The notes: generated by a model not told the origin, from the sequence alone. A stretch of DNA of 64,000 nucleotides from Heterohyrax brucei (GCA_028571685.1 CM053143.1:56041208-56105207); one strand, 5' to 3'. Positions 43,309 to 55,620 are shown, counted from the first letter of the stretch. Made by a program: numbers and translations.

Positions 43309-43828
43309 TTTAGAAAAGTTACCGAGCTTTTCAATTCATTGTAAATTGTTTTCAAAGATTAAAGAAGATTAAGCATGTAAATAACTGTATTAAGGACTCC
43401 AAAGTGGGCATTAAAAAAAATGAATACTAAGTATTTTTTACCAGTTGACAGTATTTTTCTGACTCAGGTAGGTACAAAATTCCTGTCAAGTTTTTCACAG
43501 AATAGGGAAAATTCCATTAAAAAATCAAATTTACTTCTTAATATTTTAAAGAATAAAATGATTATATGTGGAAACTACTGTTCATTTTAGAGCTGGGCAT
43601 TCTTCCAGAACACCTTGCCTAATAAAACCCAGTGCATATTAACATCTTGGCACTGACAGAAGCTGGAACATAATTAATTAAGAAATTTAACCTTTTGAGT
43701 TGCTCTCCTGTGATAGGAAAAAGCAGCACAAAAATATCAATCAAATATGTACCTATTCCTTAGAAGAATATATGTAAATGTAAGTGCTTGAAATGACACA
43801 TTTCTCTTCAGAAGAAAGTGTCTGACTG
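43309..43828. other. Unique AT-rich sequence
   Basis: No feature supported. Confidence 0.45.
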
Positions 43829-43998
43829 CTGAGCTGGTGATGTAGTGGTTAAGCGCTATGGCTGCTAACCCAAAAGTTCCCAGTTCAAATCCACCAGGTG
43901 CCCCTTGGAAACTCTGTGGGGCAGTTCTACTCTGTCCTATAGGGTCACTATGAGTTGGTATCGACTCGATGGCACTGGGTTGTTGTTGTTTGGTGAGC
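43829..43998 (+). mobile_element. AfroSINE, short form, well preserved
   Basis: TGGTGATGTAGTGGTTAAGC (A-box region), CAGTTCAAATCCACCAGGTG (B-box region), CTATAGGGTCACTATGAGTT and TATCGACTCGATGGCACTGG, then a GTT-rich tail. One of the least diverged copies. Confidence 0.95.
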
Positions 43999-44159
43999 TG
44001 CGAGGGCTCTGTCCTTGACCTGCTAAGTGTTTAAGGTAATTTTTTGCATGTACACAATTATAAGTACAGACCTTATGAAATGCTAGAAATAATAAAGAAT
44101 AAAATACCTTACCTACTGACGTCATTAAACATGAAAAACAAACAAAATGAAGATAATGC

Positions 44160-44345
44160 AGACCTATGATTCTGACTCACAGGTGACCCTATAAGACAGA
44201 GTAGAACTGCTCCGTATGGTTTCCTAGGTTTTAAATCTTTATGGAAGAAACACCTTTTTCCCGAGCAGTAGCTGGTGGGTTCCAGCTTGTGATCCTACAG
44301 TTAGCAGCCAAGTGTTTAACCACTGTGACCCAGTGGCTCCTTCAA
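44160..44345 (-). mobile_element. AfroSINE, long form, minus strand
   Basis: GATTCTGACTCACAGGTGAC tail, TTTAAATCTTTATGGAAGAA block, AGTTAGCAGCCAAGTGTTTA, head end GACCCAGTGGCTCC. Confidence 0.85.
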
Positions 44346-44830
44346 CTATTGGAGGCATTCAACATGCAAAAGATAAAATTAAGAAGGAATAAATGAAAGT
44401 CTGAGTATTTACAAGTAGAGGGTTCAACTGAACAAATGCATAGTCTACAGGTCGTAGCTTAGCCTGATGGGTCACACAATGGGCATGAAGCAGGAAAAAA
44501 GGACTAAGAACTTAACCCGAAAGCCATAGTGAGATCAGAAATGATCTAGCCATAAAGACAGACTTCAAAGGGACATCAAAACATCAAAGCACCGATTTCA
44601 GAAAGAAAGGCAAGTCCCACCTCAATTATATGAAATTTGATCCTCATGTATATTCTGTCATTGATAGAGGGCAGCAGCAGAAGAGCCTGGCCTGGGAGGT
44701 GATGCTCAGGGGACAGGAAGATGCAGTGTTCTAGAGAAGAGGACTGGTGAGTAAATTGGGCATTCATTTATTGACTGAAGTTCCAGATAATTGTGCAAGA
44801 GTAAGCTAAGTTATTGGTAAAATAATTTCA
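44346..44830. other. Unique sequence
   Basis: Nothing recognised. Confidence 0.4.
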
Positions 44831-45005
44831 AAATACCATAAAAACAAACAAAAAAACCTTCCATCAAGTCAATTCTGACTCATAGGACACAGTAGAACTA
44901 CCCCATTGAGTTTCCAAGAAGTGCCTGGTGTATTTGAACTGCTGACCTTTTAGTTAGCAGCAAGAACACTTAACCCCTATGCCACCAGGGTTTCTGAAAT
45001 ACCAT
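44831..45005 (-). mobile_element. AfroSINE, short form, with 9-bp target-site duplication
   Basis: AAATACCAT at 44831-44839 and 44997-45005 brackets a reversed copy running from an A-rich tail to CTATGCCACCAGGGTTTCTG. Confidence 0.9.
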
Positions 45006-45129
45006 GTAGTAGATATTGAATCCTTGTTATAGAAATTTGTCCAATGCAAATGAGCAAATTTTGAAACTTATAACTTAAATATGAAAAATTATCTTGTATC
45101 ATCCGAGGGTGATGAGTAATTTCCCTGTT

Positions 45130-45277
45130 GACTGCCGTGTCCTAGGCATTACCCGAGCTACTCTACATCTGTTACCTCTTTTAATGCTCCCGGTAATAGC
45201 AGAGAACAAGCTTTGCTGTTGTTGCTAGGTATCATCTTGTCAATTTTCTGATTCAGAGTCTTCATTTATAGGTAAGG
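45130..45277 (-). repeat. MIR SINE remnant
   Basis: CTAGGCATTACCCGAGCTAC, GTTACCTCTTTTAATGCTCC and TTTATAGGTAAGGAAATGAA follow the reversed MIR order. Confidence 0.6.
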
Positions 45278-45473
45278 AAATGAAAACTCCTGGGTGGGGT
45301 AAATGGTTAATGCACTTGGCTGCTAACTAGAAGTTTGGAGGTTCAAATCTACTCAGAGGCACCTCATAAGAAAGACTTGGTGGTCTACTTTAACTGAAAA
45401 CCCTATGGAGCACAGTTCTGCTCTGAACACGGGGTCACCATGACTGGGAATCGAGTCTATGAAGATTTTTTTA
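45278..45473 (+). mobile_element. AfroSINE, long subtype
   Basis: GGTTCAAATCTACTCAGAGG, CATAAGAAAGACTTGGTGGT, TATGGAGCACAGTTCTGCTC and GGGGTCACCATGACTGGGAA. Confidence 0.85.
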
Positions 45474-46765
45474 ATATGCCCCAAGAGTACACTATAACCA
45501 TGCAGCCAAGATGCAATTGCTCTATTTGGTCCACTGCTTTTTTCCAGTAAGCAATATAGTCTAAGTATGACTGGCCCCCAAAATAGCTCATGTGGTGACT
45601 TAGAAGCCTGCCATCATGTCAGCAGTCCCTGTATTCTGGATCTAGATGAATGAATTACTTACAGGTCTGCCAAGCAGGCAAATGCTTAGGAATAAAGTTG
45701 ACCTGAGATAGCAAGTTGAAGACCAGTGAATCTTCATCATACAGCTGAGGAAAGACAGGAGACAAAGCTCTTCATGAAGAAGGATACAAAGATAAGACAT
45801 GTTAGTTATTGGTACCTATAAAACAGACTTCAAGGCAAAGCCAATAAGCTTCAGGCCTCTAACTGTAGAACTGAGTTGCTTAAAAACCTGTATGCAAGAG
45901 TTTTCTCCACTAATGGAAACATTGTGTCTGTAACTACCAGAGGGAAGCTCTGATTTATTCTGCTCCTGACAGAAAACCACCTTGACATTTTAGATTGCCC
46001 CACAACTCTTAAATTCAGAGCTGTAGCATTCAAAGAAGGCAATGATTGTGAAGGAATTTGATGATGCCATTCTTATAAGTCATGAGTGATATGATTAAAA
46101 ATGTTGGTTGGGACAAAAGCAAACTCAGGAGGGTTATAATTATTTCATCTAATATTTGACAGATGGCTGTGTCAAATGCATAAGGTCTGTACTGCCCTGG
46201 TGTTGGAGTATATAACCAGAATCAACAGATTGAAGACTTGTGGAGATACGTGTTGGTTCCCACCTAGTAAGACACATACTTGTGTATTTGTTGTTTAGTA
46301 TGTAAAGTAAATACACAAAGAATACAGGTGAGTATACATTTTCCTTTTCTCAAAAATCAAACACTAATAAAAGCGCATGAAGGAAATGTAAGAACACTCC
46401 TTCAAAACTGCCTCATCCCCCACTTTATTTTCTGTTTCTTTTATTGCTGAAGTTTTAAATGCTTAGTTTGTCAAATTTTAATCTTTGCATTTAAGTGTTC
46501 TGGGTTTTGGGTCTTTTTAGCGCAACCCTTAAAGATACCGTCATAGTTGTATGTTTAGACCTATGATCCCAATTTACTTGTATGTACTTGGGGAAGTTCT
46601 CATTCAGTTTTATTTTGTTTCCAAATGTGTGACTGATCAGTGTTCCCTGCTTGACTGAAGGTGAGGAGGACAAAATTGTTAACTCATACTAATGAAGATC
46701 ACTGGCTGGTCCTGCCTGTTACCACCTAATGTATCTCTTCTCTCATTTTTCCTTGCTATTATGCT
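45474..46765. other. Unique sequence, 1.3 kb
   Basis: No repeat or gene recognised on either strand. Confidence 0.45.
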
Positions 46766-46930
46766 ACAAGGAATTCCTGGGTGCATAGTGGTTAGGTGCT
46801 ATGTCTGCTAATCCAAAGGCAGACAGTTCCAATCCACCAGGTGCTCCTTGGACACTCTATAGGGCAGTACTACTCTGCCTTCTACGGTGGCTATGAGTCC
46901 AAATCATCTTGATGACAGTTTTTTTTTGTT
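46766..46930 (+). mobile_element. AfroSINE, short form
   Basis: GGAATTCCTGGGTGCATAGTG head, CAATCCACCAGGTGCTCCTT, GGCTATGAGTCCAAATCATC and a T-run. Confidence 0.88.
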
Positions 46931-48227
46931 TTTTTTTAAATTATCCTCCCAGATTCACTTAAGGTAAGATGTGCCCTCCTAGAAACTAGGTTTCCCAGCC
47001 TCTAGTGAAACAAAGGGAAGCGCGTAAGACAGATGTGTTTGCAGAAAATGTAGGTGAAAGTATTCTGGCAGGCTGCCTTCACAGGAGAGTCCTAGTTTCT
47101 TTCCCTTTGTTATTTTCCTCTTCTTCCTAACACAATGCAGATGTGAAACAAGAATAGGCAACCATTTATGGCCATAGGATGCTTATGAAGGTGAAATATT
47201 AGCCAAAGGATTGTGATCCTTTGATAGAGGGAGCTTGGATATGAATCGCGTTGAGAAATTTCTACCACAGCTCTGGGTTGGCTTATTGTGATACCTTTCA
47301 TTAAGTGAAAACTTTAGCCAAGAGAGTTATATTTTTGCCGAGATCTGCTCTTTAACAGGTACAGTTGAAGACGTCTAAGATCAAAATACATAGTTTTATA
47401 ATTAGAAATGTGGAACCAGTACTCCATGGTCCTTTATATTCCAGAAATTTTTATTAAAAAAAATGTTTCTTTTTTGTTTTGTTTTATTTCCTTTTTGTGT
47501 ACTTGTATTTGGGTATCTTGAACACACTTAAAACTTTCATTTTATCATTATCATTTTGATATATTCTAAGAATGTATAATGGAGTATTTCTTTGTTTATT
47601 CATCTTACTGATTCTGACTGGGTCATTGTAAATCAAAGGCGCTTCGGTCTAGGCATCGCTTCTCCTCTGTCTTCCTTGTTCATACCTTCAAGATCTCTCC
47701 TAGGTAGATTCTGGAACTTTCAAAAGTACCCTCCCAGTCTGCTAAGCCTTCCTTTGTGCTTTCATCTGTTTTTGCTGTTCATTTGTTAGTTATTGCACTG
47801 CATTCTTTAGGACATACTTGGCTGGTTCTTACAACACTCTAAATTCTCTTCTCAGCTATTTTCATTCTGTTTTTATGTCCACTACTTATCTTTTATTACA
47901 GCAAGCCCATTAATTTATATTTTCAGTAGCCTCTCACAGCTCTCCAACGGTACCTTGGAAATGTACTTTTAAACTTTGTTTAATGTTAATCCTCCAGTTT
48001 GTTCAGCTTTGTACTCCTTTTTTTGTGTCGGGTATTTTTCCTTAGATATCGAGTGACCTGTGGGTTTTATGGAAAGTTTTCTATTAGAGAACTTCCAGTG
48101 GTTAGTGAATGCCCACTCTGATGGTCACTTCAACAGAAACACAGAGTGTGGCGCTGAGGTGTGGACCTGAACCACCTTTTAACTTGTCTTGGGGTGTGTG
48201 ACAACTCATAGTGTCACTAGCTATGAG
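46931..48227. other. Unique sequence, 1.3 kb
   Basis: No repeat or gene recognised. Confidence 0.45.
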
Positions 48228-48440
48228 TTACTGTTGTTTGCTTTTAGCTGCCGTCAAGTTGATTACTACTTGTGATGACCCCATGTGTGCAAAGGGAGCT
48301 GCTACAAAGGGCTGTTAAGACTGTGACTCTGAGAAAGCAGATCACCAGGCCCATGTCCCTAGGCATCCTTGGGTGGGTTTGAATTGCCAATTTTTCTGGT
48401 AGCAGTCAAGAGCTTTCCCATTTACACCACTCTGGAAACC
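48228..48440 (-). mobile_element. AfroSINE, long form, minus strand
   Basis: GCTTTTAGCTGCCGTCAAGT tail, AGAAAGCAGATCACCAGGCC block, TTGGGTGGGTTTGAATTGCC, head end CATTTACACCACTCTGG. Confidence 0.8.
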
Positions 48441-48635
48441 AGGAGATATTTACAAATTACTTAACTACTAAGCTAACTCAGGCTATGTTTTGCCGTCTTA
48501 ATAATCAATCCCCAGATGTGAATGAATGACAATGAACAACAAATATTTACCACCGCCACTCAAGCACCAACACACACAGAGGCTCCACCATATTGTGTTT
48601 CTGACACTTCAACTTAAGTGTCAAGATTCACCATG

Positions 48636-49206
48636 TGTCTTAGTAATCTAATGTTGCTATAGCGGAATTACCACAAGTGCATGACTTCCACAAACAGAAG
48701 TTTATTCCCTCACAGTCTAGTAGACTAGGAGTCCAGATGCAGGGTGTCGGCTCCAGGGAAAGGCTGTCTCTGTTGGCTGTGAGGGAAGGTCATTGTTACC
48801 AGTCTTACCCCGGATCAGGAGCTCCTCCATCCATGCATCAGGGTGTCAAAGGGTGGTGTCTGTTGCTGGCACTGCTTTATTGGAGCTGTGAGATCCTCCC
48901 CTCACTGCTTGCTTCCTTCTCCTTTGATCTCTTGTAGGATTAAAAGGGAGTTCAGGCCTATACCCCAGGGAAACTCCCTTTACGTTGCACCAGGGACGCG
49001 ACCTCAGTAAGGATGTCACACCCGCTCCCCCCACCCAGACTCTTTAAAATATTGTAATCTTGCCTCATTAATCACAGGCAGAGATTGCAATTGACAACAC
49101 AGGAAAATTGTATCTATCACATAATGGAGGATAACCACTTAATACGGGGATCGTGGCCTAACGAGACTGACACAAATTTTGGGAGGACGCAGTTGAATCC
49201 ATGACA
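48636..49206 (-). mobile_element. Solo LTR, ERVL/MaLR type, full length
   Basis: 571 bp with TG...CA termini: TGTCTTAGTAATCTAATG at the left, AATCCATGACA at the right. On the minus strand it carries GGGAATAAACTTC, an intact AATAAA polyadenylation signal about 60 bp from its end, as expected for an LTR. No internal genes. A plus-strand 86-codon frame is antisense noise. Confidence 0.75.
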
Positions 49207-49399
49207 CTCTGGAAAGTGAAACATTTCTTAAATGTTTTCATCCTGGAGTAGTACAGGTCACTTCCTCACAGATTTCGTTGGCTAGTAGGTTACAAAACTG
49301 TATCTAACCATAAAGGGCTGCATACCGACAAAAAGAGCAAAGCTGCGTTAGCTCTGACTGACGGCTGCCACATGCATCTCAGAGTACAGCTGATTCCAT

Positions 49400-49532
49400 A
49401 GCATTTTTAAATGGCTGAGTTTTCAGAAGGAAGATCACCAGGCCTTTCTTCCAAGGTGCCTCTGGGTAGACTCAAACCTCCAACCTTTGTTTAGCAGCTG
49501 TATGCGTTAATTGCACCACTCAGGGACTCCAC
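49400..49532 (-). mobile_element. AfroSINE, long subtype, 5' part, minus strand
   Basis: GAAGATCACCAGGCCTTTCT, AAGGTGCCTCTGGGTAGACT and CTCCAACCTTTGTTTAGCAG to GCACCACTCAGGGACTCC. The tail half is unclear. Confidence 0.8.
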
Positions 49533-50397
49533 GGTTTCCTGTAATGCCATGCTATGATTCTGTGGGTACTGAATCTTGAGGAAATGTAAGGTTGTGGCCG
49601 AGCTGCATTGGAGACAGCGGCAGTGGAGAGCATTCGGGAGGCCGGGCACAGTGTCCGACTGATAACTGCGGGAGAGGTCCTTCAATATTTTGTTAACAAC
49701 TGGTCTATACCAGCTAGGTAGCAGCCCGGCCCTCCATCCTGTCTAGATGCCCACATCTTCACTGGTTTACTCTGTAAGGAAAAACTCTGCTGTCTGTTCA
49801 TCAAAAGCGTAAGATGGGAAGGGCAGCCTATGGATCTTCCTGAATAATCCTGACTTGATTATTCACTCTGGCAATTGCCAAAAGGAAATCTCCTGCTTTG
49901 CATCCTGTGTCTCTGATGATGGTGTGTCCCTGGATTCATTCCAGCTCTGCGGCCATCCTCTCTTGAAAATTTTCAGCTGTGGATCAGATCCCACCTACTT
50001 TATATTGTTTTCATAATTCCTCAAAATTGTTAATCTGCTGATGGCATTCTTTTTTTGTTTGCCAGTAGTAATGTTGTTCTACTCTCTTTTGCAAATAGAC
50101 ATTCTAGCATTTCTAAGAATTTGAAGTGGAAAGAAAGGTAGGGTCATGTGTGTACTCTGCTATCTCAATCTAATGTTTTAAAAGTGTTAGTTACTAAGGT
50201 TCTCCCTTGAGGACTGATAAATGTTACATAGCTGAAATAATTGAGAAACAGCTTGCATAGCAGTTTGATGACAAATTTTCCAAGGGCTAGAAGAAACAAG
50301 AGAAATAAAACAAAACCAAAAAAAGAAAAAAAGTGCTACTCAAGACACAAACTTGAATGACAGATTTATCTATCAATAATTAAATATCCTTTGGAGG
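49533..50397. other. Unique sequence; possible reversed L1 5' end near 50100-50175
   Basis: GTGTGTACTCTGCTATCTCA resembles the reversed start of an L1 5' UTR, but there is too little support for a call. Confidence 0.3.
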
Positions 50398-50558
50398 TTT
50401 GGAGAGCCTGGTGGTGTAGTGGTTAAGAGCTATGCTGCTAACCAAAAGGCAGGTAGTTGAAATCCACCAGGTGCTCCTTGGGAACCAAATGAGGCAGTTC
50501 TACTCTGTGCTATAAGGAGCCTAAGACTCGACGACAATGGATTTGTTCGGTGCTAGTT
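50398..50558 (+). mobile_element. AfroSINE, short form
   Basis: AGAGCCTGGTGGTGTAGTGG head, GAAATCCACCAGGTGCTCCT, GAGGCAGTTCTACTCTGTGC, degenerate tail. Confidence 0.9.
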
Positions 50559-50577
50559 TTTTTGCAATGATCTGCTC

Positions 50578-50690
50578 TGAATCTCTGTTCCCTCATCTAT
50601 AAAATAGAGATTATAAGTCCCACCTGGAAGAGTGTCATAAAAGATAGAAATAATGTATATAAGCCAATCTGGATCTTATTAGCCTTCACT
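50578..50690 (+). repeat. MIR SINE, 3' part
   Basis: CTGTTCCCTCATCTATAAAATAGAG is the MIR '..CCTCATCTGTAAAATGG..' landmark, followed by AATAATGTATATAAGCC. Confidence 0.7.
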
Positions 50691-50879
50691 AAATTGTAGT
50701 CGTTAATATAACCATAAAGCTATAAAATTCATAAATTTTACACGTAAGTAGAGTGACTAGAACTAAACATTCCAGTTTGCAAAAGCCAGTCCTGGTTTCT
50801 ACTTGTTTTCTCAGCCAAATATTGTTAACATATCCTTTCATTCACAAAGTCGTTCCAGTTTACAGGACTGGGCATTAGA

Positions 50880-51010
50880 TGGTAACCATGCCTGGGTCAC
50901 ACAGATAGTTTGAATCTACCCAGCAGTGCCTCAGTAGAAAGACTGGAATCAGCTTCCAAAGAATCAGCCATAGAAATCCCTACAGAGCAGTTCTGCCGTG
51001 ACACAGCTCA
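50880..51010 (+). mobile_element. AfroSINE, long subtype, internal part
   Basis: TTTGAATCTACCCAGCAGTG, CCTCAGTAGAAAGACTGGAA and CCCTACAGAGCAGTTCTGCC; both ends lost. Confidence 0.65.
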
Positions 51011-51210
51011 CTGTTTCAGCACGTAACCAGAACAGGTATTTCCTACATAAGACACGATCTAGTACGTAGTTTGTCATCAGTGTTGGCGCTGTTTTATTTG
51101 TATGGTTTGGTTTTCATATCCATGTTTGTACTTTGCTGACTTACCCCCATGGTAAACTAAATTGTACCCTATCAACTTATTAGTGTTCCATTTTAGACTC
51201 CCTGTGATGT

Positions 51211-51415
51211 TACTAGGAGCCTCGGTGGCACAGTGGTTAATCACCCAGCTACCAACTGAGAGACTGGTGGTTCAAACTCACCAGCCAGTTTCTGGGACCA
51301 AAAAGTGTCATTTGGCTTCTGTAAAGATTACAGCTTTGGAAATCACATGGGGAAGTTCTACTGTGTCCTGTAAGGTTGTTATGAGCTGGAAATGACTCAA
51401 CAACAATCAGTTGGG
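51211..51415 (+). mobile_element. AfroSINE, long form
   Basis: AGGAGCCTCGGTGGCACAGTG head, GGTGGTTCAAACTCACCAGC, CTTCTGTAAAGATTACAGCT block, GTTGTTATGAGCTGGAAATG and CTCAACAACAATC tail. Confidence 0.9.
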
Positions 51416-52464
51416 TGGTTTAGTGACGTTTTTAAGTGCGAGGAAAGGAGAAACGAACACATATGCCTAACTAAGGCCAAATGCAATATTTCCAAGTGTT
51501 TCTGTTCATTTCACAACCCAGACAAGATTGGAACAACATTGTCATCTGGATTCCTAAAAGAAGAGAATTCCATGTTTGCTTTCAGTTTATGGAATCATTT
51601 CATTATTCCAGATCCTGGGTTTAAAATATTAGTGGAGGGAGCTGTATTGTTGATTTTTATAACTGAAGTCCCTTGGTCTCAAAGATGCACACTTTCTAAA
51701 CAGGAAATGTGGCCTTTCAGCACTGAGATAAATACAACTTGCAAGCTGCTTTCTAATGGAGATTCTCAGCCCATGGCTTTCCTGCCACATGACCCAAGGA
51801 AGACACACAGCATCTGTGATAAGGAAAAGCTGACCCTCATTCCTATTTAAATCATTCATATTTTCAGTTCACACAAGCTTGATAAACGCTATTGCTCCAA
51901 GTTCACTGTGGCGTACTGCAAGACTCCCCCTCACCCCAAGTCATCTTAAATATTTCCCTTTCTTCGTTTTAAGAAATTTTCATCCCTAATTTTCATATGT
52001 TGTCTATTAGCAAAACACGCACATGGAATGCAGACTCAATATTTCAAACATTTTTAGCCTTCAAGGATGAGGGAAGAATTAAACAAGAGAGAAGGCTGGC
52101 TTCCAGCAATAACACAGCTTTAACAAATACATGAAATATTTATAGAGCATATAAAGAACAAAGGAAATAGAGCACTTCCTCTGTGTATGAGTTCTCTGTG
52201 TTTCAGTTGACCTGCTCTCTTGCCACAGTTTTTTTTGTCTCTTCCTGAGATGTCTGGTGAACAATAATGAGTGAGATGGCGAGATGTACCTGGTTAATGT
52301 ACTTTCAACATACTGTCTCTCCTAATTTTCAATTTGGATTCTCAGATGCAGATGATGATTGCATTAACACTCTCATTCTGAGCACATTGTTACTTGGAGG
52401 AAATGCATCAAGAAGTCGAAGGCCTTTAGTAAACGGTAACTATTTGCAGACACCATTGGCCAGC
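51416..52464. other. Unique sequence containing a 152-codon open frame
   Basis: A plus-strand frame runs 51392-51850, starting inside the preceding SINE. No domain, signal peptide or repeat-encoded protein was recognised, and no splice context supports an exon. I treat it as a chance frame. Confidence 0.4.
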
Positions 52465-53160
52465 TATATTTGCAGTTTCTGCATCTGCAGACTGTACCAA
52501 CTGCAGATTGAAAATAATGGGGGAGGGGAGGGGAATAAAGGTCTAAAAAGCAGAACTTGAATTTGCTAAGTGCCTCGCACCACACTGACTGCACATGAAT
52601 GCAGTCATGTGTAAGCCTGTCCTGCTGTAGTCTCCCACCATTTCACAGCTCCTCAGTGTCTCTCCAACACTTGTTTGAAAATTGTTCATTCCGCTTGCAT
52701 CTTGTTCCTCCCCTGCTTTTGCTTTGCATAATCTATTTCTGTGAGAATATCATCCCTAATAGCAATTAAGTAGTCAAAGCAATTCCTCAAAGGCTAAGAG
52801 GGAGCATAAAGCTCTATCACATAACACTTTACAACTATTTACATGGCATTTACATTGTAGTAGGCATTATGAGTAAACTAGAGATGATTTAAAGTATATG
52901 GGAGGATGTGCATAGATTACATGGAATAACTATACCATTTTACATGGAAATTCTGGTGGTGGGTTAAGTAGTCCCCCTGCTAACCAGAAGGTCAGCAGTT
53001 CAAATCTGCCAGGCACTCCTTGGAAACTCTGTGGAGCAGATCTGCTCTGTCCTGTAGGGTTGCTATGAGTTGGAATGGACTTGATGGTATGGAGTATGCT
53101 ATTTTATATAATGGATTTGAGCATCCATGGATTTTAATAACAGCAGGGATGCTGTGGAAG
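52465..53160 (+). mobile_element. Tigger-like (pogo) DNA transposon remnant, split by an AfroSINE
   Basis: The left end reads TTTGCAGTTTCTGCATCTGCAG then CCAACTGCAGATTGAAAATA; the right end reads ATTTGAGCATCCATGGATTT, its approximate inverted counterpart. Internal landmarks are AAGCAGAACTTGAATTTGC, TAGAGATGATTTAAAGTATA and GGGAGGATGTGCATAGATTA. The strand is arbitrary. The AfroSINE at 52946 interrupts the right part. Confidence 0.6.
52946..53095 (+). mobile_element. AfroSINE, short form, nested in the DNA transposon
   Basis: TGCTAACCAGAAGGTCAGCA, GTTCAAATCTGCCAGGCACT and GGGTTGCTATGAGTTGGAAT. CCATTTTACATGG before and CTATTTTATATAA after look like an aged target duplication. About a dozen bases of the head are deleted. 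Confidence 0.88.
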
Positions 53161-53602
53161 CTTATTGGCCCAATGGTGAAAATCCAGGCTACAGAGCAAA
53201 TCAAACATTTTTTAAATAGTTCAATTGCATAAATAATATTCAATTAGTTATGCATCCATGTAAATTCAGATATTTATTGAAAGACAGTGATTTTCACAGA
53301 GAGAACATTAGGGGCTTCATCTCTGCATCTTTTTGCTAAAGAGCCTCTTAATTCACTAGATCTTAGTCTGAAAAGACTTCTCAAACAGCATTATATATTT
53401 AACTGTCTGCAACAAATTTTGTATAATTTTTGTCATGAGAACAGAAAGAATGAAAGTGAGACATCTTCTGCAGTGAATTCCTGGTGTATGACATCGTCTG
53501 CAATAATCTTTCTAATTCGTACTCCAGTTTTCTCTTTTGTTCTATCTTCCCAGTACAAAGTCATTAAAATAATATTTGTATTTAACAATTAATTTTGATA
53601 AT

Positions 53603-53745
53603 GCTGTTGGTAGTTTTTGCTGACTTGGCTCTGACTCACGGCGACCCCACACAACAGAACTAGAGGTGGTCTGCTTCTGCTCCATCATCATGACCTTGAC
53701 TTAGCGGGAGCCCATTGCCAAAGCCTCTGTGTGGGTTGTCTTAGG
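53603..53745 (-). mobile_element. RTE 3'-end fragment, minus strand
   Basis: CTGACTTGGCTCTGACTCAC, GCGACCCCACACAACAGAAC and AGCCCATTGCCAAAGCCTCT follow the reversed RTE 3' order. Confidence 0.6.
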
Positions 53746-53757
53746 AACCATAAGAAC

Positions 53758-53945
53758 TCTACACATATTACTTCATTTAATATTTGCAATCGCTCTATTT
53801 GGTTTGGTTCCATGATTTTGATGATACTATCATTTACATTATAATACAAGGATATTGAGATATGAAAAGTTTAAATAATTTGAGCAAGATCCCAAATCTG
53901 GAAAGAAGAGAGCTGTGGATCCACTTAGATATTCTGGCTCTTTAT
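53758..53945 (-). repeat. MIR SINE remnant
   Basis: CACATATTACTTCATTTAAT, ATACAAGGATATTGAGATAT and TTTGAGCAAGATCCCAAATC resemble the reversed MIR. Confidence 0.65.
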
Positions 53946-55445
53946 GCAGCCCGAATGCAGCTGGGACAATAGTGTTATCCTAGGCTGCAGCATTTCCTCT
54001 GTCCTTAAAGTGAAATGTGGTAACTGGTTCAGGATAGTCTTTTTGAGTGTCGGTTTTCACCTATTGATTTCATATGCACAAATATGTTGGCTGCATTGAC
54101 CAAGAGTGAGCATCAAATATACACGGGAACATTCCAGAATCAGTGGGTGGCTACCAGTGGAGACAGCCTCCCAGGGCCCCACCTCTATTCTGTGAGCCAA
54201 GTCCAACCCTCTTCCTCTCCAGACCTTGTCCATGCTGTTCAGTCTATTTAAGGGCAGATCATTTTTCACTTATAAAAATTTTCCCCACATGTGGTATTCA
54301 AATCATCTGAACTTAAGAATGGTTAGAAGAGAAGCGTAAACCAGAGCAGGACTGTCAGAGATTCAGAAGTAGGGCTGCTTCTTAGCAAATGGTTTGGGAA
54401 AAACACCCAGTATAGAATAAAAGTAATGATCTGTACAAATACTGCAATTAGGAAATTAATATACATAATCAAAGGCATTTTAAATCCAGCCTAAGTTATG
54501 TATGAATCCTGAAAAGAAGTCCCCTGACAGGCATAGATATGTTTATGCACTGTGCCTTATCTCCTCTAGACACAGAAGACAGTCTAGAAATAGATCTGTT
54601 GCAAAAATCTAAAACCAACCCCACTATGACATGCAAAAAATTTGATTCCTACATGCAACAAATAAAAGTTTACAGGTAAATGCATATTCACTAATTTTAA
54701 TTATTGTCATTTAATTTATTAACAGCCTAATTTACTAATGTACCTGCCAAGCCAAGCCAAGTGCCCTGGTATGCTATTTTTTATGGCAAGTTGTTTTCTG
54801 TAAGAAATTGTTTTAATGTGGTAGCTTCATTTCTATTAATTCTGTCAAAACTAGTGGAACTCTTTAAAAATGCATTGTATCTATATAATATGATCCATCA
54901 GTTCTGTTTTCCTTCAGTCTTTCCCTTTCTGACCAGTCTAAGTCGTATTCTACAGATAATAAAGAGAGCACATGGGCTGCCCTGAACCAATCAGTTTGCT
55001 GACTCCTACCATTTTGACATATTTATTGACTTGCCACTTGTAATTGATATCATTCAGGTAAACTACTTTATGTTTCTTTCTCCTTTAAGGTTCAAATACG
55101 AAATTAACTCCATTGTGAACCTTCCAAGAATCCCATGAAATATTACCTTCTCTAAGCCCGCACACACACAGCTCCTTCTGGTACCATTCGTGTTGCATTC
55201 TATTTGAGGAATTTTTCTACATTCTGTCTCTTCCCATAGTATCAGCGCAATATGTGAAGAGAAGTAGGGCTTCATGTCTTTTTCTGTTTTCTAGAAAGGC
55301 TAGCTCTGTGCTCTGTGTGTGTACCAGGTACCTAAAACTTATTTTCTAAATAAAAATAGCTAATTTTGAAGTCATTGCACTGAAGGGTGGTCACAATGTT
55401 ATCATTCCTAGGTGACTCAAATTGTTTTCCTTGACTATTAACTTA
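53946..55445. other. Unique sequence, 1.5 kb, with one mini SINE tail
   Basis: Only the tail at 54746-54765 was recognised. Short frames (70-74 codons) have no domain. Confidence 0.5.
54746..54765 (-). mobile_element. Ultra-short AfroSINE/RTE tail with (GCCAA)3
   Basis: GCCAAGCCAAGCCAAGTGCC: three GCCAA units plus GTGCC, that is, only the tail repeat and the last bases of the SINE. Confidence 0.6.
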
Positions 55446-55620
55446 CGGGCTGGTGGTTCAAACTCATCCAGTAGTTGATAAGGCCTGGAAGAAAGAGGTC
55501 TGGCCACCTCCTTCCATTAAGATTGCAGCCAGGAGAATGCTATGGAGTAGTTCTAGTCTATAACAAAGGGGTCATCATGAGTCAGAACCAGTTCAATAGC
55601 ACTTAGCAACACAACAGTCA
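55446..55620 (+). mobile_element. AfroSINE, long subtype, 5'-truncated
   Basis: TGGTGGTTCAAACTCATCCA, GAAGAAAGAGGTCTGGCCAC, ATTAAGATTGCAGCCAGGAG and a CACTTAGCAACACAACAG tail. Confidence 0.85.

Noticed and set aside
43829..43900. tRNA gene candidate in AfroSINE heads
   Set aside because: A- and B-box-like motifs are present, but the tRNA fold is degenerate and the sequence continues into the SINE body; these are SINE promoters, not tRNA genes.
51392..51850. 152-codon open frame on the plus strand
   Set aside because: It begins inside an AfroSINE tail and shows no domain, signal or family resemblance. One frame of this length can occur by chance in 64 kb read six ways.
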